64,000 nt of DNA from CAKVON01 sp902475665 (GTDB lineage: Bacteria > Actinomycetota > Coriobacteriia > Coriobacteriales > Atopobiaceae), in the NCBI GenBank assembly GCA_036321795.1, contig JAWQCY010000002.1:62001-126000 (forward strand). Direction: 5' to 3'. The notes beneath the pieces were generated by a model. The model saw only the letters and a program-made list of their open reading frames with translations. It was not told where the DNA came from and ran no database searches. The stretch's first letter is position 1. Each line of letters begins with the position of its first letter. Positions 8,237 to 16,084 of this stretch are shown here, in pieces. The translations under genes and the position numbers were made by a program.

Positions 8237-9019
8237 CTACGACGCGACGGAGCCAACGACGGCCTCGAGGTCGATGGGACGGGACTCGGCCGCAACGGTA
8301 CCCAGAAGAAGGAACTCGTGGTTGCCCTTGTGGCCGGTGATGGGGCTTGCGCAGGCAGCCTGCGGGGCGAGGCCAACCTCGCCAAATGCGCCGGCAACAC
8401 GCTCGAGGCATTCCAGCCACACCGCGGGGTCACGCACGACGCCGCCCTCCCCCACCTGCGCGCGGTCGGCCTCGAACTGAGGCTTGACCAGGGTGAGAAA
8501 CGATCCCGTGTCGCATAGCAGGGCACGCACGGCATCGAGGATGGCGAGCACCGAGGTAAACGAGACGTCGCAGACGGCCAAGTCGATGGTGCCCATGCGC
8601 TCGGGCGTGGCGACGTCGACGATGTTGGTTCGCTCCAGAAGCTCGACGCGCGGGTCGTGCCTGAGCGACCAGTCGAACTGCGCGTAGCCAACGTCGACCG
8701 AGACGACGCTGGCGGCGCCGCGCTTGAGCAGACAGTCGGTAAAGCCGCCCGTGGAGCAGCCGACATCCAGGCAGGCAAGGCCCGTCGGGTCGACGCCAAG
8801 CGCGTCGAGGCCACCCGCCAGCTTGAGGCCACCACGGCTCACGTACGGGATACGGCCCTTGACGTGAACCTCGATCCCCGGCTTGACCTGCTCGCCCGGA
8901 GACGTGAGCCTGCGGCCCCCACCCGAGACCTCACCCGCCATAATCGAGCGCATGGCCTCGTCGCGGTCGCGAAAGAAGCCCTGGCTCACGAGCTCGTCGT
9001 CGAGACGCACCCTTGGCAT
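8237..9019 (-). CDS. tlyA: TlyA-family rRNA 2'-O-methyltransferase
   Basis: TlyA enzymes 2'-O-methylate cytidines in 16S and/or 23S rRNA, and in mycobacteria this affects capreomycin sensitivity. The 260-residue protein starts MPRVRLDDELVSQGFFRDRDEAMR, an S4 RNA-binding domain (about 1-60). The FtsJ-like methyltransferase domain follows, with SAM motif CLDVGCSTGGFTDCLL, VVSVDVGYAQFDW, and LTLVKPQFE with the catalytic Lys. The start is the ATG at 9019, 4 bases after the xseB stop. An in-frame extension would run through xseB and was rejected. The neighbours xseB, nadK and recN match actinobacterial gene order. Confidence 0.93.
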   Translation of the reverse strand: MPRVRLDDELVSQGFFRDRDEAMRSIMAGEVSGGGRRLTSPGEQVKPGIEVHVKGRIPYVSRGGLKLAGGLDALGVDPTGLACLDVGCSTGGFTDCLLKRGAASVVSVDVGYAQFDWSLRHDPRVELLERTNIVDVATPERMGTIDLAVCDVSFTSVLAILDAVRALLCDTGSFLTLVKPQFEADRAQVGEGGVVRDPAVWLECLERVAGAFGEVGLAPQAACASPITGHKGNHEFLLLGTVAAESRPIDLEAVVGSVAS

Positions 9020-9023
9020 GAGG

Positions 9024-9314
9024 CTAGTTCGACCCCTCGGGGTTGGACTCCGTCGCGGGTGTGCCGCCATCAGCGGAATCCGCCTCGGGGTCCTTCTCGG
9101 CAGCGTCACCCTCGAGCATGGCACGCTCCTTGGGGGAGAAGTCGACCTTGTCGACCATCTCGACCGCCTTGGAGCCCAGGGCGATGGCCTCGTCAAACAG
9201 ATCGAGGGAGCGCTCGAGCGAGGTTCCCTTGTCACGGACGTCACCCACGATCTGGTCGAGGCGCTCCGTGATGTCGTCAAAGGTCTTGTAGGCGGAGACG
9301 TCCACCTTGGCCAT
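9024..9314 (-). CDS. xseB: Exodeoxyribonuclease VII small subunit
   Basis: XseB is the small helical subunit of exonuclease VII and binds repeatedly along XseA. The 96-residue protein has the family core FDDITERLDQIVGDVRDKGTSLERSLDLFDEAIALGSKAVEMVDKVDF in residues 10-60. An acidic, low-complexity tail (DAAEKDPEADSADGGTPATESNPEGSN) makes it longer than typical. The start is an ATG 1 base after the nusB stop. No xseA gene lies in this window, although the two are usually adjacent, so it is expected elsewhere in the genome. Confidence 0.88.
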   Translation of the reverse strand: MAKVDVSAYKTFDDITERLDQIVGDVRDKGTSLERSLDLFDEAIALGSKAVEMVDKVDFSPKERAMLEGDAAEKDPEADSADGGTPATESNPEGSN

Positions 9315-9315
9315 G

Positions 9316-9930
9316 CTACTCGCCGTCCGTCTGGGGCTCGCAGGCGTCGTCGTAACCGTAGTCGTCACCGTCGTAGCCGGCTGCCTCGTCATAGTCGGCA
9401 GTCTCGGGCTCGGCCGCAGGCTGGCCGAACTCGGCAACGAGGTCGTGGCCGGCGTCGATGGACTTGGCGATGCTGGCGAGAAGACCGTTGATGAACTTGG
9501 CGGACTCGTCGGTGCCATAGGCCTTGGCGAGCTCGACGGACTCGTTGATGGTCACGGGAACCGTGACGTCGTCGACCTCGAGCATCTCGTAGAGTGCCAT
9601 GCGCAGAAGGTTGCGGTCGACCGACGGCATGCGAGCGACGTCCCAGCGCTTGGAGAAGTGCGTGAGGATGCGGTCGAGCTCGGCACGCATGGAGCCGACG
9701 CCCTGCGCGAGCTGCTCGCCAAACTCATCGATCGGACCGGCGGTCACGGCAAGCTCGCCGGCGGTGTCGGGATCGGCCTCGACGCCCTCGAGCTTGGTGG
9801 GGTTGTCGGTGAGGACATAGGGACCGGACAGGACGTCGTCGACGGAACGCGACGTCGCCTCGGCCTGGAAGATGACCTGGAGGGCCTGGCTGCGGGCGAG
9901 GGTGCGCCCGGAGATGTGGGACTTCTGCAC
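9316..9930 (-). CDS. nusB: Transcription antitermination factor NusB, extended
   Basis: NusB with S10/NusE binds boxA RNA and supports antitermination of rRNA operons. The core is recognisable: SGRTLARSQALQVIFQAEAT at the N-terminus, DRILTHFSKRWDVARMPSVDRNLLRMALYEML in the middle, then VPVTINESVELAKAYGTDESAKFINGLL. At 204 residues it is about 60 longer than usual. There is an insertion around residues 33-75, and an acidic Tyr/Asp-rich tail (about 165-204, motif YDxxxGYDGDDYGYDD). The gene sits between the Asp23 gene and xseB, close to efp, as in other actinobacteria. Confidence 0.93.
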   Translation of the reverse strand: MQKSHISGRTLARSQALQVIFQAEATSRSVDDVLSGPYVLTDNPTKLEGVEADPDTAGELAVTAGPIDEFGEQLAQGVGSMRAELDRILTHFSKRWDVARMPSVDRNLLRMALYEMLEVDDVTVPVTINESVELAKAYGTDESAKFINGLLASIAKSIDAGHDLVAEFGQPAAEPETADYDEAAGYDGDDYGYDDACEPQTDGE

Positions 9931-9937
9931 GGCTACG

Positions 9938-10300
9938 TTACTCCTTGGGGAAGACGAGGCTGTCGATGCAGACGTTGACGGCCGAGACGCTCACGCCAAC
10001 CTGCTCGTTGATGGCAGCGCTGACCTCGGCACGGACCTGCTCGGCCAGCTTGGTGAACGTGTAACCGAAGAAGACGGCCAAGTGGACGGTCACGACGAGG
10101 CCGGCCTCGTCGGTCTCGCACTCGACGGCGCGACCACCCTGGACGGTCTTGCTCGTGAAGACCGAGATGAGGCTCGAGGCGATGTCGTTACCGCCCACGC
10201 GAGCGACGCCGGTGACGCGCTCGGCAGCAGCCGAGACGATGGTGGCGATGACGCTCTTGGAGATGCCGATGCCGGAGAGGATGATCTCGGTGTCTTCCAT
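9938..10300 (-). CDS. Asp23/Gls24 family envelope stress protein
   Basis: This is a 120-residue Asp23/Gls24 (DUF322, YloU-like) protein. The family fold is indicated by IVSAAAERVTGVARVGG (about 18-35), VVTVHLAVFFGYTFTKLAEQVRAEVSAAINEQVG and the closing VNVCIDSLVFP. Family members are cytosolic or membrane-tethered proteins linked to cell-envelope stress, and YloU-type members often sit next to nusB as here. The precise function is unknown. The ATG at 10300 has an AAGGACC ribosome-binding site. An in-frame upstream extension into the promoter region was rejected. Confidence 0.88.
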   Translation of the reverse strand: MEDTEIILSGIGISKSVIATIVSAAAERVTGVARVGGNDIASSLISVFTSKTVQGGRAVECETDEAGLVVTVHLAVFFGYTFTKLAEQVRAEVSAAINEQVGVSVSAVNVCIDSLVFPKE

Positions 10301-10364
10301 GCTGGTCCTTTCGCGGCCCGCGGGCGTCTGCGGCCTCGCGGGATGCCTTATTCCTAACTTGTTA

Positions 10365-10373
10365 ACTATACCA
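10365..10373 (-). promoter_or_regulatory. Extended -10 promoter for the Asp23-nusB-xseB-tlyA transcript
   Basis: The minus strand reads TGGTATAGT, an extended -10 (TGN plus TATAGT), about 65 bases upstream of the Asp23 start in a locally AT-rich stretch. No good -35 is seen at 16-18 bp, as is common for extended -10 promoters. It would serve the operon running to recN. Confidence 0.5.
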
Positions 10374-10489
10374 GCAAGCAAAATAAGATTCACGTAAGCC
10401 GGGAGCTGCGATTATACGAACACATGAGACACAAGGAGGCTTTCGCCATCTGACGCCCATCAAGCGACGCCCAGGCGCTTCTCGCCAGC

Positions 10490-10528
10490 AAAAAGGGCGG
10501 CGCCCCATGCAGGTGGGACGCCGCCCTT
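10490..10528 (-). terminator. Intrinsic terminator of efp
   Basis: On the minus strand an 8-bp GC-only stem (GGGCGGCG/CGCCGCCC) is extended by inner CCC/GGG pairing and followed directly by TTTTT. It lies about 60 bases after the efp stop. Copies of the dispersed motif flank it at 10475-10487 (-) and 10554-10566 (+). Confidence 0.9.
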
Positions 10529-10586
10529 AGCGCGCGTGGAATGCAAAGGACCCTGTCGAGAAGGACCCTGGGTCGTCTACCAGTCC

Positions 10587-11150
10587 TTAGAGACGCTGGA
10601 CGAACTTGCCCGTACGGGTGTCGACCTTGATGCGCTCGCCCTGGTTGAGGTACATCGGAACCTGGATGGTGGCGCCGGTCTCGATGACGGCGGGCTTGGT
10701 GCCGCCCTGGACGGTGTCGCCCTTGAAGCCAGGGTCGGTCTCGGTGACCTCGACCTCGATGAACATCGGCGGGTTCACGCCGAGGAGCTCCTCGTCGGCA
10801 TACAGCAGCTGGCAGATGTCGTTCTCCTTGAGCCACTTGACCTTCTCGCCGATGTAGCTGTCGGAGACGGGAATCTGGTCGTAGGTCTCGGTGTCCATGA
10901 AGTAGAACGCGTCGCCGTCGGTGTAGAGGTACTGCATCTCCTTGGTGATCAGCTGGACGTTCTCGAACTTGGAGCCGGCGTTGCAGGTCTGGTCGATGGT
11001 GCGGCCGTCGCGCAGGTCCTTGATCTTGTAGCGGACGAAGGCGCCGCCCTTGCCGGGCTTGACGTGCTGGAACTCGACGATCGTGTAGTACTTGCCGTCG
11101 ATCTTGAGGCCCATGCCGTTCTTGAAGTCTGCGGTGCTGATGGTTGCCAC
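10587..11150 (-). CDS. efp: Translation elongation factor P
   Basis: EF-P rescues ribosomes stalled on polyproline stretches. The 187-residue protein has the three-domain EF-P layout: KOW-like N-domain (ISTADFKNGMGLKIDGKYYTIVEFQHV), the modification loop PGKGGAFVR with Lys34 at the tip, and two OB domains ending IKVDTRTGKFVQRL. The length is normal. No epmA/epmB or ymfI-type modification gene is visible nearby. In relatives efp directly follows pepP; here manXYZ and manO lie between. A hairpin (GTGCCC/GGGCAC) lies in the 78-base gap before the start. A -10-like TATACT occurs at 11215-11220 on the minus strand. A terminator follows the gene. Confidence 0.98.
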   Translation of the reverse strand: MATISTADFKNGMGLKIDGKYYTIVEFQHVKPGKGGAFVRYKIKDLRDGRTIDQTCNAGSKFENVQLITKEMQYLYTDGDAFYFMDTETYDQIPVSDSYIGEKVKWLKENDICQLLYADEELLGVNPPMFIEVEVTETDPGFKGDTVQGGTKPAVIETGATIQVPMYLNQGERIKVDTRTGKFVQRL

Positions 11151-11228
11151 TGGTAGCTCTCTTTCCCTAAAAGTGCTGTGCCCCGACTACCAGGGCACGA
11201 ATGGATGCGTCAAAAGTATAGCGCAGCG

Positions 11229-11600
11229 CTAGCCGCGGCGAAACAGACCGCACACACCCGCCTTGAGCACGTCAACAAGACTTGGGGAGCGGACGAGCCT
11301 GCTGTCGCCCAGGTACTCGCGGAACGCTCGCAGCGTCTTCTTGTTGTCCCTGGTCGAGAACGAGAAGCTGCCGTTCTCCTTCGTGAAGATCGCAAAGCGC
11401 ACAATCCTCTTGTTGCATATGACCGAGGCGGCAACATGGTCGATCTGGTCCCAGGGAATCTGGATGAAATCCTCCGGGTTGCGCTCGTTGTAGAACTCGA
11501 CCGCCTTGTTTCCGACCATCATGTTGCCGTACGTGTCCATCCCCTGGAAGGACGTGGCGGGAATCGTCAGGTCGACGCTGCTGTTTTGCGATTGGGCCAT
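11229..11600 (-). CDS. manO: DUF956 family protein (ManO), mannose-PTS associated
   Basis: This 123-residue protein matches the DUF956 family: VDLTIPATSFQGMDTYGNMMVGNKAVEFYNERNPEDFIQIPWDQIDHV, then a basic TRDNKKTLRAFREYL segment. Members are encoded immediately downstream of mannose-class PTS operons in lactic acid bacteria and relatives, where the gene is called manO and is proposed to modulate the operon. Its biochemical role is not established. Here it follows the IID gene with a 138-base gap holding an 11-bp GC-rich hairpin, so it may be expressed at a lower level than the permease genes. The start is the ATG at 11600; the in-frame upstream extension crosses the hairpin and was rejected. 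Confidence 0.85.
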   Translation of the reverse strand: MAQSQNSSVDLTIPATSFQGMDTYGNMMVGNKAVEFYNERNPEDFIQIPWDQIDHVAASVICNKRIVRFAIFTKENGSFSFSTRDNKKTLRAFREYLGDSRLVRSPSLVDVLKAGVCGLFRRG

Positions 11601-11642
11601 GGTATGGAAGCTCCCGGGTCCGTGTGTTTTCGGTAATGCAGG

Positions 11643-11681
11643 CGGGCCGCATCGCGCCACGAATGCGACGACGATGCGGCC
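11643..11681 (-). terminator. Hairpin between manZ and manO (partial terminator/attenuator)
   Basis: An 11-bp perfect stem, GGGCCGCATCG/CGATGCGGCCC, with a 17-base loop lies between the IID stop and the manO start. No T-tract follows on the minus strand, so it is more likely a processing or stability element, or a weak terminator, than a full stop. Confidence 0.5.
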
Positions 11682-11738
11682 CGTCCCTATCGGTTGCCTG
11701 AAGAACGCGACAATCCGACGCTAGGTGTCAAGAAGAGA

Positions 11739-12698
11739 CTACAGCAGGCCAACCAGGTGACCGACGATGCCGACGGCAAACAGGGCCAGGATGATGACAA
11801 TCGGGCTGACCTTCTTCTTGAGCAGCTTGCAGCAAAGCAGGGTGAGAAGAACTGCCGCGAGGCCAGGAATCAGCTGGTCGAGGTTGCCCTGCAGCGTGGT
11901 CGTCTTGACGGCGTTAAGGCCGGTGGCGCCCAGGGAGCTGTACTGCGAGAGAGCGCTCTGGATGGCAGCGGCGGGACCCGCGCCATCACCAGTGCCGGTC
12001 GCGATCTTGTTAATCGCGCTCCAGTCGATGTAGGCACCCTCCTGCTGGGTAATCTGGGAAACGATCGGCGTGAAGCTGATGGAGACCCAGCGCTGGACGA
12101 GCGAGCCGATGATGAACATGCCGAGGATCGACGCGCCCTCGGTCACCTTGCCCATCAGGCCGCCGGAGAGGTCCTTGGCGATGGAGGAGCCGACCTTGTA
12201 GCCAAACTCCTGCGTGTACCACAGGAACGCAATACGGATGATGTTCCACGCGAAGAAGAACAGCAGCGGGCCGACGATGGAGCCGGACAGCGCCAGGGAG
12301 GCACCCAAGGCGCCCAGGATCGGACGAAGGGTGAACCAGAAGACAGGGTCGCCGACGCCTGCCAGCGGGCCCATCATGCCGACCTTGACGCCCTGGATGG
12401 CGGGGTCGTCGACGGGGGCGCCGTTGGCGCGCTCCTCCTCAAGGGCAAGAGTGACGCCGATAACGGGTGCGGAGACGTACGGGTGCGTGTTGTAGAACTC
12501 CAGGTGGCGCTTGAGGGCCGCGGCCTGGTCCTCCTTGTTGGGATAGAGCTTCTTGATCGCGGGGATCATCGAGAAGCACCAGCCGCCGTTCTGCATGCGC
12601 TCGTAGTTCCAGGAGCCCTGGAGGAACTGGTGACGGAAGCACACAGCCTTACGGTCGGAGGTCGACAGCGTGACCTTGTTCTCGTTGTTTTCTGCCAT
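11739..12698 (-). CDS. manZ: PTS mannose/fructose/sorbose family IID subunit
   Basis: IID forms the membrane channel of mannose-class PTS permeases with IIC. The 319-residue protein begins TSDRKAVCFRHQFLQGSWNYERMQNGGWCFSMIPAIKKLY, the family signature. It continues with HPYVSAPVIGVTLALEEERANG, GVKVGMMGPLAGVGDP and several hydrophobic segments in the C-terminal half, ending at the membrane (VGIVGHLVGLL). The length is slightly above the usual 280-300 because of an insert around residues 230-270. It is third in the manXYZ operon, 18 bases after the IIC stop. The exact sugar cannot be read from sequence; glucose or mannose is most common for this family in Firmicutes. Confidence 0.95.
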   Translation of the reverse strand: MAENNENKVTLSTSDRKAVCFRHQFLQGSWNYERMQNGGWCFSMIPAIKKLYPNKEDQAAALKRHLEFYNTHPYVSAPVIGVTLALEEERANGAPVDDPAIQGVKVGMMGPLAGVGDPVFWFTLRPILGALGASLALSGSIVGPLLFFFAWNIIRIAFLWYTQEFGYKVGSSIAKDLSGGLMGKVTEGASILGMFIIGSLVQRWVSISFTPIVSQITQQEGAYIDWSAINKIATGTGDGAGPAAAIQSALSQYSSLGATGLNAVKTTTLQGNLDQLIPGLAAVLLTLLCCKLLKKKVSPIVIILALFAVGIVGHLVGLL

Positions 12699-12716
12699 TA
12701 GTGTCAGCCTCCCTTC

Positions 12717-13532
12717 CTACTCGTAGTCGTTCAAGATGTCGCCCAGCGGGTCGCCGGAGCCACCGCCGGAACCACCGCCCTGCTTGGCCATCTCCTTCAG
12801 GCCGAGGTAGACGAGGGCAAGAGAGATGCCAATGAGGCCCAGGGCGATGAGCGTGAGCTCGTTGATGGCGGCGAGGACGAAGCCGAGGATGAAGAACGGC
12901 CAGGTCTCCTTGGTTGCCATCATGTTGATGACCATGGCATAGCCGACTGCGGCGACCATGCCGCCGCCGATGGCCATGCCCTCGGAGAGCCATGCGGGCA
13001 TGCCATTGAGCACTGCGGTGACCGCAGAGTCAGAAATGAAGCAAAGCGCAAGGGCGGGGATGGCGATGCGGACGCCCTGCATCAGGATGGCAGCAATCTG
13101 CCAACGCTCGATGGCGGCAAAGTCACCCTTCTCGGCAGCGGCGTCCATGAAGTGCGCGATGGCCGTTGCCAACGTGCGGCAGATCATGGTGAGGAACAGG
13201 CCCGCGACGGACAGCGGAATGGCGACGGCCATGGCCGTGCTGATGGCGTTCGCGGGATCGGCGCCGCCGTTGAGGCCCTTAGCCATCAGAATCGCGGAGG
13301 CGACAGAGGCCAGCGCCGCGTCGGGAGCGACTGCGGCACCGATGTTTGCCCAGCCCAGAGCGATCATCTGGAGCTGACCGCCGAGCAGGATGCCCTCGGG
13401 CAGGTGACCGGTGACAAGACCGATCAGCGTGCAGGCGATCAGCGGCTGGTGGAACTGAAACTCATCGAGGATGCCCTCCATGCCTGCGAGCAAGGCAACG
13501 ATGGCGATGAGCAGAATCGTAATAGGGCTCAT
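12717..13532 (-). CDS. manY: PTS mannose/fructose/sorbose family IIC subunit
   Basis: IIC is the sugar-translocating membrane subunit. The 271-residue protein is strongly hydrophobic, with the family segments DEFQFHQPLIACTLIGLVTGHLPEGILLGGQLQMIALGWANIGAAVAPDAALASVASAIL. Those match the conserved N-terminal half of ManY/SorA, including the GGQLQM signature. A Gly/Ser-rich linker (KQGGGSGGGSGDPLGDIL) near the C-terminus is unusual but short. It sits between manX and manZ with 15- and 18-base gaps, consistent with one transcript. Confidence 0.95.
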   Translation of the reverse strand: MSPITILLIAIVALLAGMEGILDEFQFHQPLIACTLIGLVTGHLPEGILLGGQLQMIALGWANIGAAVAPDAALASVASAILMAKGLNGGADPANAISTAMAVAIPLSVAGLFLTMICRTLATAIAHFMDAAAEKGDFAAIERWQIAAILMQGVRIAIPALALCFISDSAVTAVLNGMPAWLSEGMAIGGGMVAAVGYAMVINMMATKETWPFFILGFVLAAINELTLIALGLIGISLALVYLGLKEMAKQGGGSGGGSGDPLGDILNDYE

Positions 13533-13547
13533 GACCCATCTCCTAAC

Positions 13548-14537
13548 TTACTGTGCGGCCAGCTCGGCCTTGGCCTTCCTAATCATGTCATCGAAATTCT
13601 CGGAGGCATCGGCAGGGACCTTGCGAGCCTCGAACTCGACGCCCTTGGCCTTGAGCTCCTCGAGGGTTTTGACGTCATCCTCGCCCATCGCAATCGCGTT
13701 GGTGACGACAACCTTGCCCACGGAGTGGGCCATGGAGCCGATGTTGGCCTTCTTGATGTCGACGCCGCCCTCGATGCACTTGAGAAGGTCCTGCGGGGTC
13801 TCGAACAGCAGAAACGCCTTGGTGGCACCAAAGCGCGGGTCGTGGGAGACCTCGATCATCTTGCTAATGGGAACCACGTTGGCGGGAACTCCCGGGGGCG
13901 CGGCCTGTTCGATCATGGTCTTGCGCAGGTCGTCATGGGCGACGGCGTCGGAGACCACGATGATGCGGTCGGGCGCGATCTGCTTGGTCCAGGCAGTGGC
14001 CACCTGGCCGTGGAGCAGGCGCGTGTCGATGCGGACGGCCGCGATCTTGATGTGACCGTCACCCAAAACCGTCCCCTCGGGAATCGCGCCGGCGGCTGCG
14101 GGAGCTGCCACCTGAGCGGGCTTCTCGGCAGGAATCACGTCCTCGGGCTTGGTGCGGACGCCGTCCTTGGCCTCGGGGAAAATCTCCTTGGCCACCTCGA
14201 GGGCGGTGTCGGCCGCCATGCGCGAGCCGTACGCGGAGACGAGCATGGGAAGGTTGAGGCCCGTCAGGGCGATCCAACCGTCATGGTCCTCCTCCTCAAG
14301 CAGGCGCGAGACCTGGTTGAAGGGGGTGCCACCCCACAGGTCGACCAAAAACAGGGTCTGCTCGGGGTCATCGAAGGTCGCGACGGCATCCAGAAGCTTC
14401 TGGCGCATGTCGTCGGGACCCATGTCAGGAGTCAGGGTAACTGCCGCGACGTTATCCTGGGGCCCAAAGATCATCTGACCGGACTCCTTGATGCCTTCGG
14501 CAAGGCCGCCATGACTAGCAAGGACAATATTGACCAT
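13548..14537 (-). CDS. manX: PTS mannose-family fused IIAB subunit
   Basis: This cytoplasmic phosphocarrier passes phosphate from HPr to IIA His and on to IIB His. Residues 1-130 form the IIA domain, with phospho-His9 in LASHGGLAEG and LVDLWGGTPFNQ. An Ala/Pro-rich linker (about 131-160) precedes the IIB domain with phospho-His176 in RIDTRLLHGQVATAW and IIVVSDAVAHDD. The total of 329 residues is normal for fused ManX. It is the first gene of the operon, with a GGAGG ribosome-binding site. The 5' leader would be about 135 bases from the putative -10 at 14679-14684. HPr and enzyme I are not in this window. Confidence 0.96.
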   Translation of the reverse strand: MVNIVLASHGGLAEGIKESGQMIFGPQDNVAAVTLTPDMGPDDMRQKLLDAVATFDDPEQTLFLVDLWGGTPFNQVSRLLEEEDHDGWIALTGLNLPMLVSAYGSRMAADTALEVAKEIFPEAKDGVRTKPEDVIPAEKPAQVAAPAAAGAIPEGTVLGDGHIKIAAVRIDTRLLHGQVATAWTKQIAPDRIIVVSDAVAHDDLRKTMIEQAAPPGVPANVVPISKMIEVSHDPRFGATKAFLLFETPQDLLKCIEGGVDIKKANIGSMAHSVGKVVVTNAIAMGEDDVKTLEELKAKGVEFEARKVPADASENFDDMIRKAKAELAAQ

Positions 14538-14678
14538 GTATTCCTCCTTTACAAAGTCGAAACTCGTTCACTTGCTCTTGCGCAGCACCCGAAAACGCCT
14601 CCCAAAACGTTCCCCTAGGCACCACGCTAAGACTTCACACCATCTCCCACATTTCATCATGATATGAACACAGTAAGT

Positions 14679-14707
14679 ACTATAGAGCAATTTTCTGCCA
14701 AGCAATG
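14679..14707 (-). promoter_or_regulatory. Putative manXYZ promoter
   Basis: The minus strand has TATAGT at 14679-14684 and, 17 bp upstream, a weak -35 CATTGC at 14702-14707. The region is AT-rich, unlike the rest of the window. A perfect ATCATGAT palindrome lies just downstream at about 14656-14663, near the predicted transcript start. Confidence 0.45.
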
Positions 14708-14755
14708 CAAACAATTTGATATGTCTAATTTGTAAATTCATTTGTAAATTGTTTG
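14708..14755. promoter_or_regulatory. AT-rich operator-like repeats upstream of manXYZ
   Basis: Perfect 10-bp inverted repeats CAAACAATTT (14708-14717) and AAATTGTTTG (14746-14755) enclose two direct copies of TTTGTAAATT (14729-14738 and 14741-14750, 12 bp apart). This sits directly upstream of the putative -35, in a region with markedly lower GC than its surroundings. It looks like a regulator-binding array; the regulator is not identified. Confidence 0.5.
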
Positions 14756-14782
14756 ATTTAGCAATATTGACCTATATCCGTT

Positions 14783-14817
14783 AAGAAAAAGGGACCACCA
14801 AGCGATTGGCAGTCCCC
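14783..14817 (-). terminator. Intrinsic terminator of pepP
   Basis: On the minus strand an 11-bp stem, GGGACTGCCAA/TTGGTGGTCCC with two G-T pairs and a 4-base loop, is followed by TTTTTCTTAA. It lies about 25 bases after the pepP stop and separates pepP from the manXYZ promoter region. Confidence 0.9.
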
Positions 14818-14841
14818 ATACAGAGCAATTATGTGGAAGGG

Positions 14842-15966
14842 CTAAACCGGGATGCAGACGAGGTCGTGGGTCGACTGGGTGAACGCCGCGAAGCCACCCT
14901 CGGTCATGACGCCGAAGTCCTCCAGGCGCACGCCGAACTTGCCAGGCAGGTAGATGCCCGGCTCGATGGTGATGACCGCACCGATCGGGACGGGCCTGTC
15001 GTTGCGGCGGTTGAAGTTGGGCTGCTCGTGGATCTCGAGGCCCACGCCGTGGCCCAGGCCGTGCTTGAAGTAGTCGCCGTAGCCGGCGTCGGAGATGACC
15101 TTGACCGCAAGGTTGTGGATGTCGCTGCCGATGACCCCGGGCCTTGCCGCCGCGGCGCAGGCCTCGTGGGCCTCGCGGACCACGTCGTAGACGCGACGCT
15201 GCTCGTCGGAGGGCTGGCCCACGCAGACGGTGCGCGTCATGTCGGAGTGGTAGTCGTGGTAGCCCGCACCGTAGTCCATCACGATGAAGTCACCCTCGGC
15301 CACGACCGTCTCGCCGGGCTGGGCATGCGGGTTGGCGCCGTTGGCTCCCGTGGCGACGATCGAGTCGAAGGACAGCGAGTCGGCACCGTGCGACAGCATG
15401 TAGTTCTCGAGCTCGACGCGAATCTCCTGCTCGGTCTGACCGGGCCTGATGAAGCCGCACATGTGCTCGAAGGCAGCGTCGGTGACCTGCTGGGCGCGGC
15501 ACATCAGCGCGATCTCCTCGGCATCCTTGACGCTGCGCAGCTCGCAGATGTCGCCATGCATGCGCGGCAGCATGGCCGCGACCGAGCGCTCGGCAAGCCT
15601 GGCCTTCAACGCGTCGTAGAACGCAAGGTCACAGCTGTCCTCGATGGCGACAACACGCGAGCGGGTCTCGGCCACGCGGTCGGCGGCCCAGGCCTCGGCG
15701 TCGACGATGTCCTGGTCGATCTTCCAGGGCGTGTCGGAACCCATTCGCGTGAGGAAGGTGTTGTAGTAGCGCGAGTCGGTGTGCAGCCACAGCCCGTCCG
15801 CGGTGACAAAGGCGGTGTGCGCGACCTCGTCGTCAAAGGTGCGCTCGGCACCGGTGAGCCAACGCAGGTCGGGGTTGTTCCTCAGGATCGCGGCGTCGTA
15901 GCCCCTCTGGGCCATGAGCGCGCGCAGGCGCCCCACACGCTCGATGCAGGCGGCGTTATCAGCCAT
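14842..15966 (-). CDS. pepP: M24 family Xaa-Pro aminopeptidase
   Basis: This 374-residue metallopeptidase of the pita-bread fold removes N-terminal residues preceding proline. It has the creatinase-like N-terminal domain (1-125, RVGRLRALMAQRGYDAAILRNNPDLRWLTG). The catalytic domain shows the metal ligands in VMDYGAGYHDYHSDMTRT (two Asp), HGLGHGVGLEIHE (His), TIEPGIYLPG (Glu) and VRLEDFGV (Glu). The ATG at 15966 has an AAAGGGGA ribosome-binding site. In other actinobacteria this gene sits directly before efp; here a PTS operon intervenes. A terminator follows. Confidence 0.93.
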   Translation of the reverse strand: MADNAACIERVGRLRALMAQRGYDAAILRNNPDLRWLTGAERTFDDEVAHTAFVTADGLWLHTDSRYYNTFLTRMGSDTPWKIDQDIVDAEAWAADRVAETRSRVVAIEDSCDLAFYDALKARLAERSVAAMLPRMHGDICELRSVKDAEEIALMCRAQQVTDAAFEHMCGFIRPGQTEQEIRVELENYMLSHGADSLSFDSIVATGANGANPHAQPGETVVAEGDFIVMDYGAGYHDYHSDMTRTVCVGQPSDEQRRVYDVVREAHEACAAAARPGVIGSDIHNLAVKVISDAGYGDYFKHGLGHGVGLEIHEQPNFNRRNDRPVPIGAVITIEPGIYLPGKFGVRLEDFGVMTEGGFAAFTQSTHDLVCIPV

Positions 15967-16084
15967 GAATCGTTCCCCTTTCGGTGTCACGCGCGGGAGC
16001 CGCAAGCGATCCCACGCACTTCTCGACAGATAGTTTCTCGGTAGTCATGTGGCGACAGGGACGTTCGACGCGAAACCGGGACGG

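Noticed and set aside
14684..14705. Possible sigma-54 promoter (TGGCA...TTGCT on the minus strand) before manXYZ
   Set aside because: GG-GC spacing is 9 instead of 10 bp, and actinobacteria generally lack sigma-54; a sigma-70-like -10 overlaps it.
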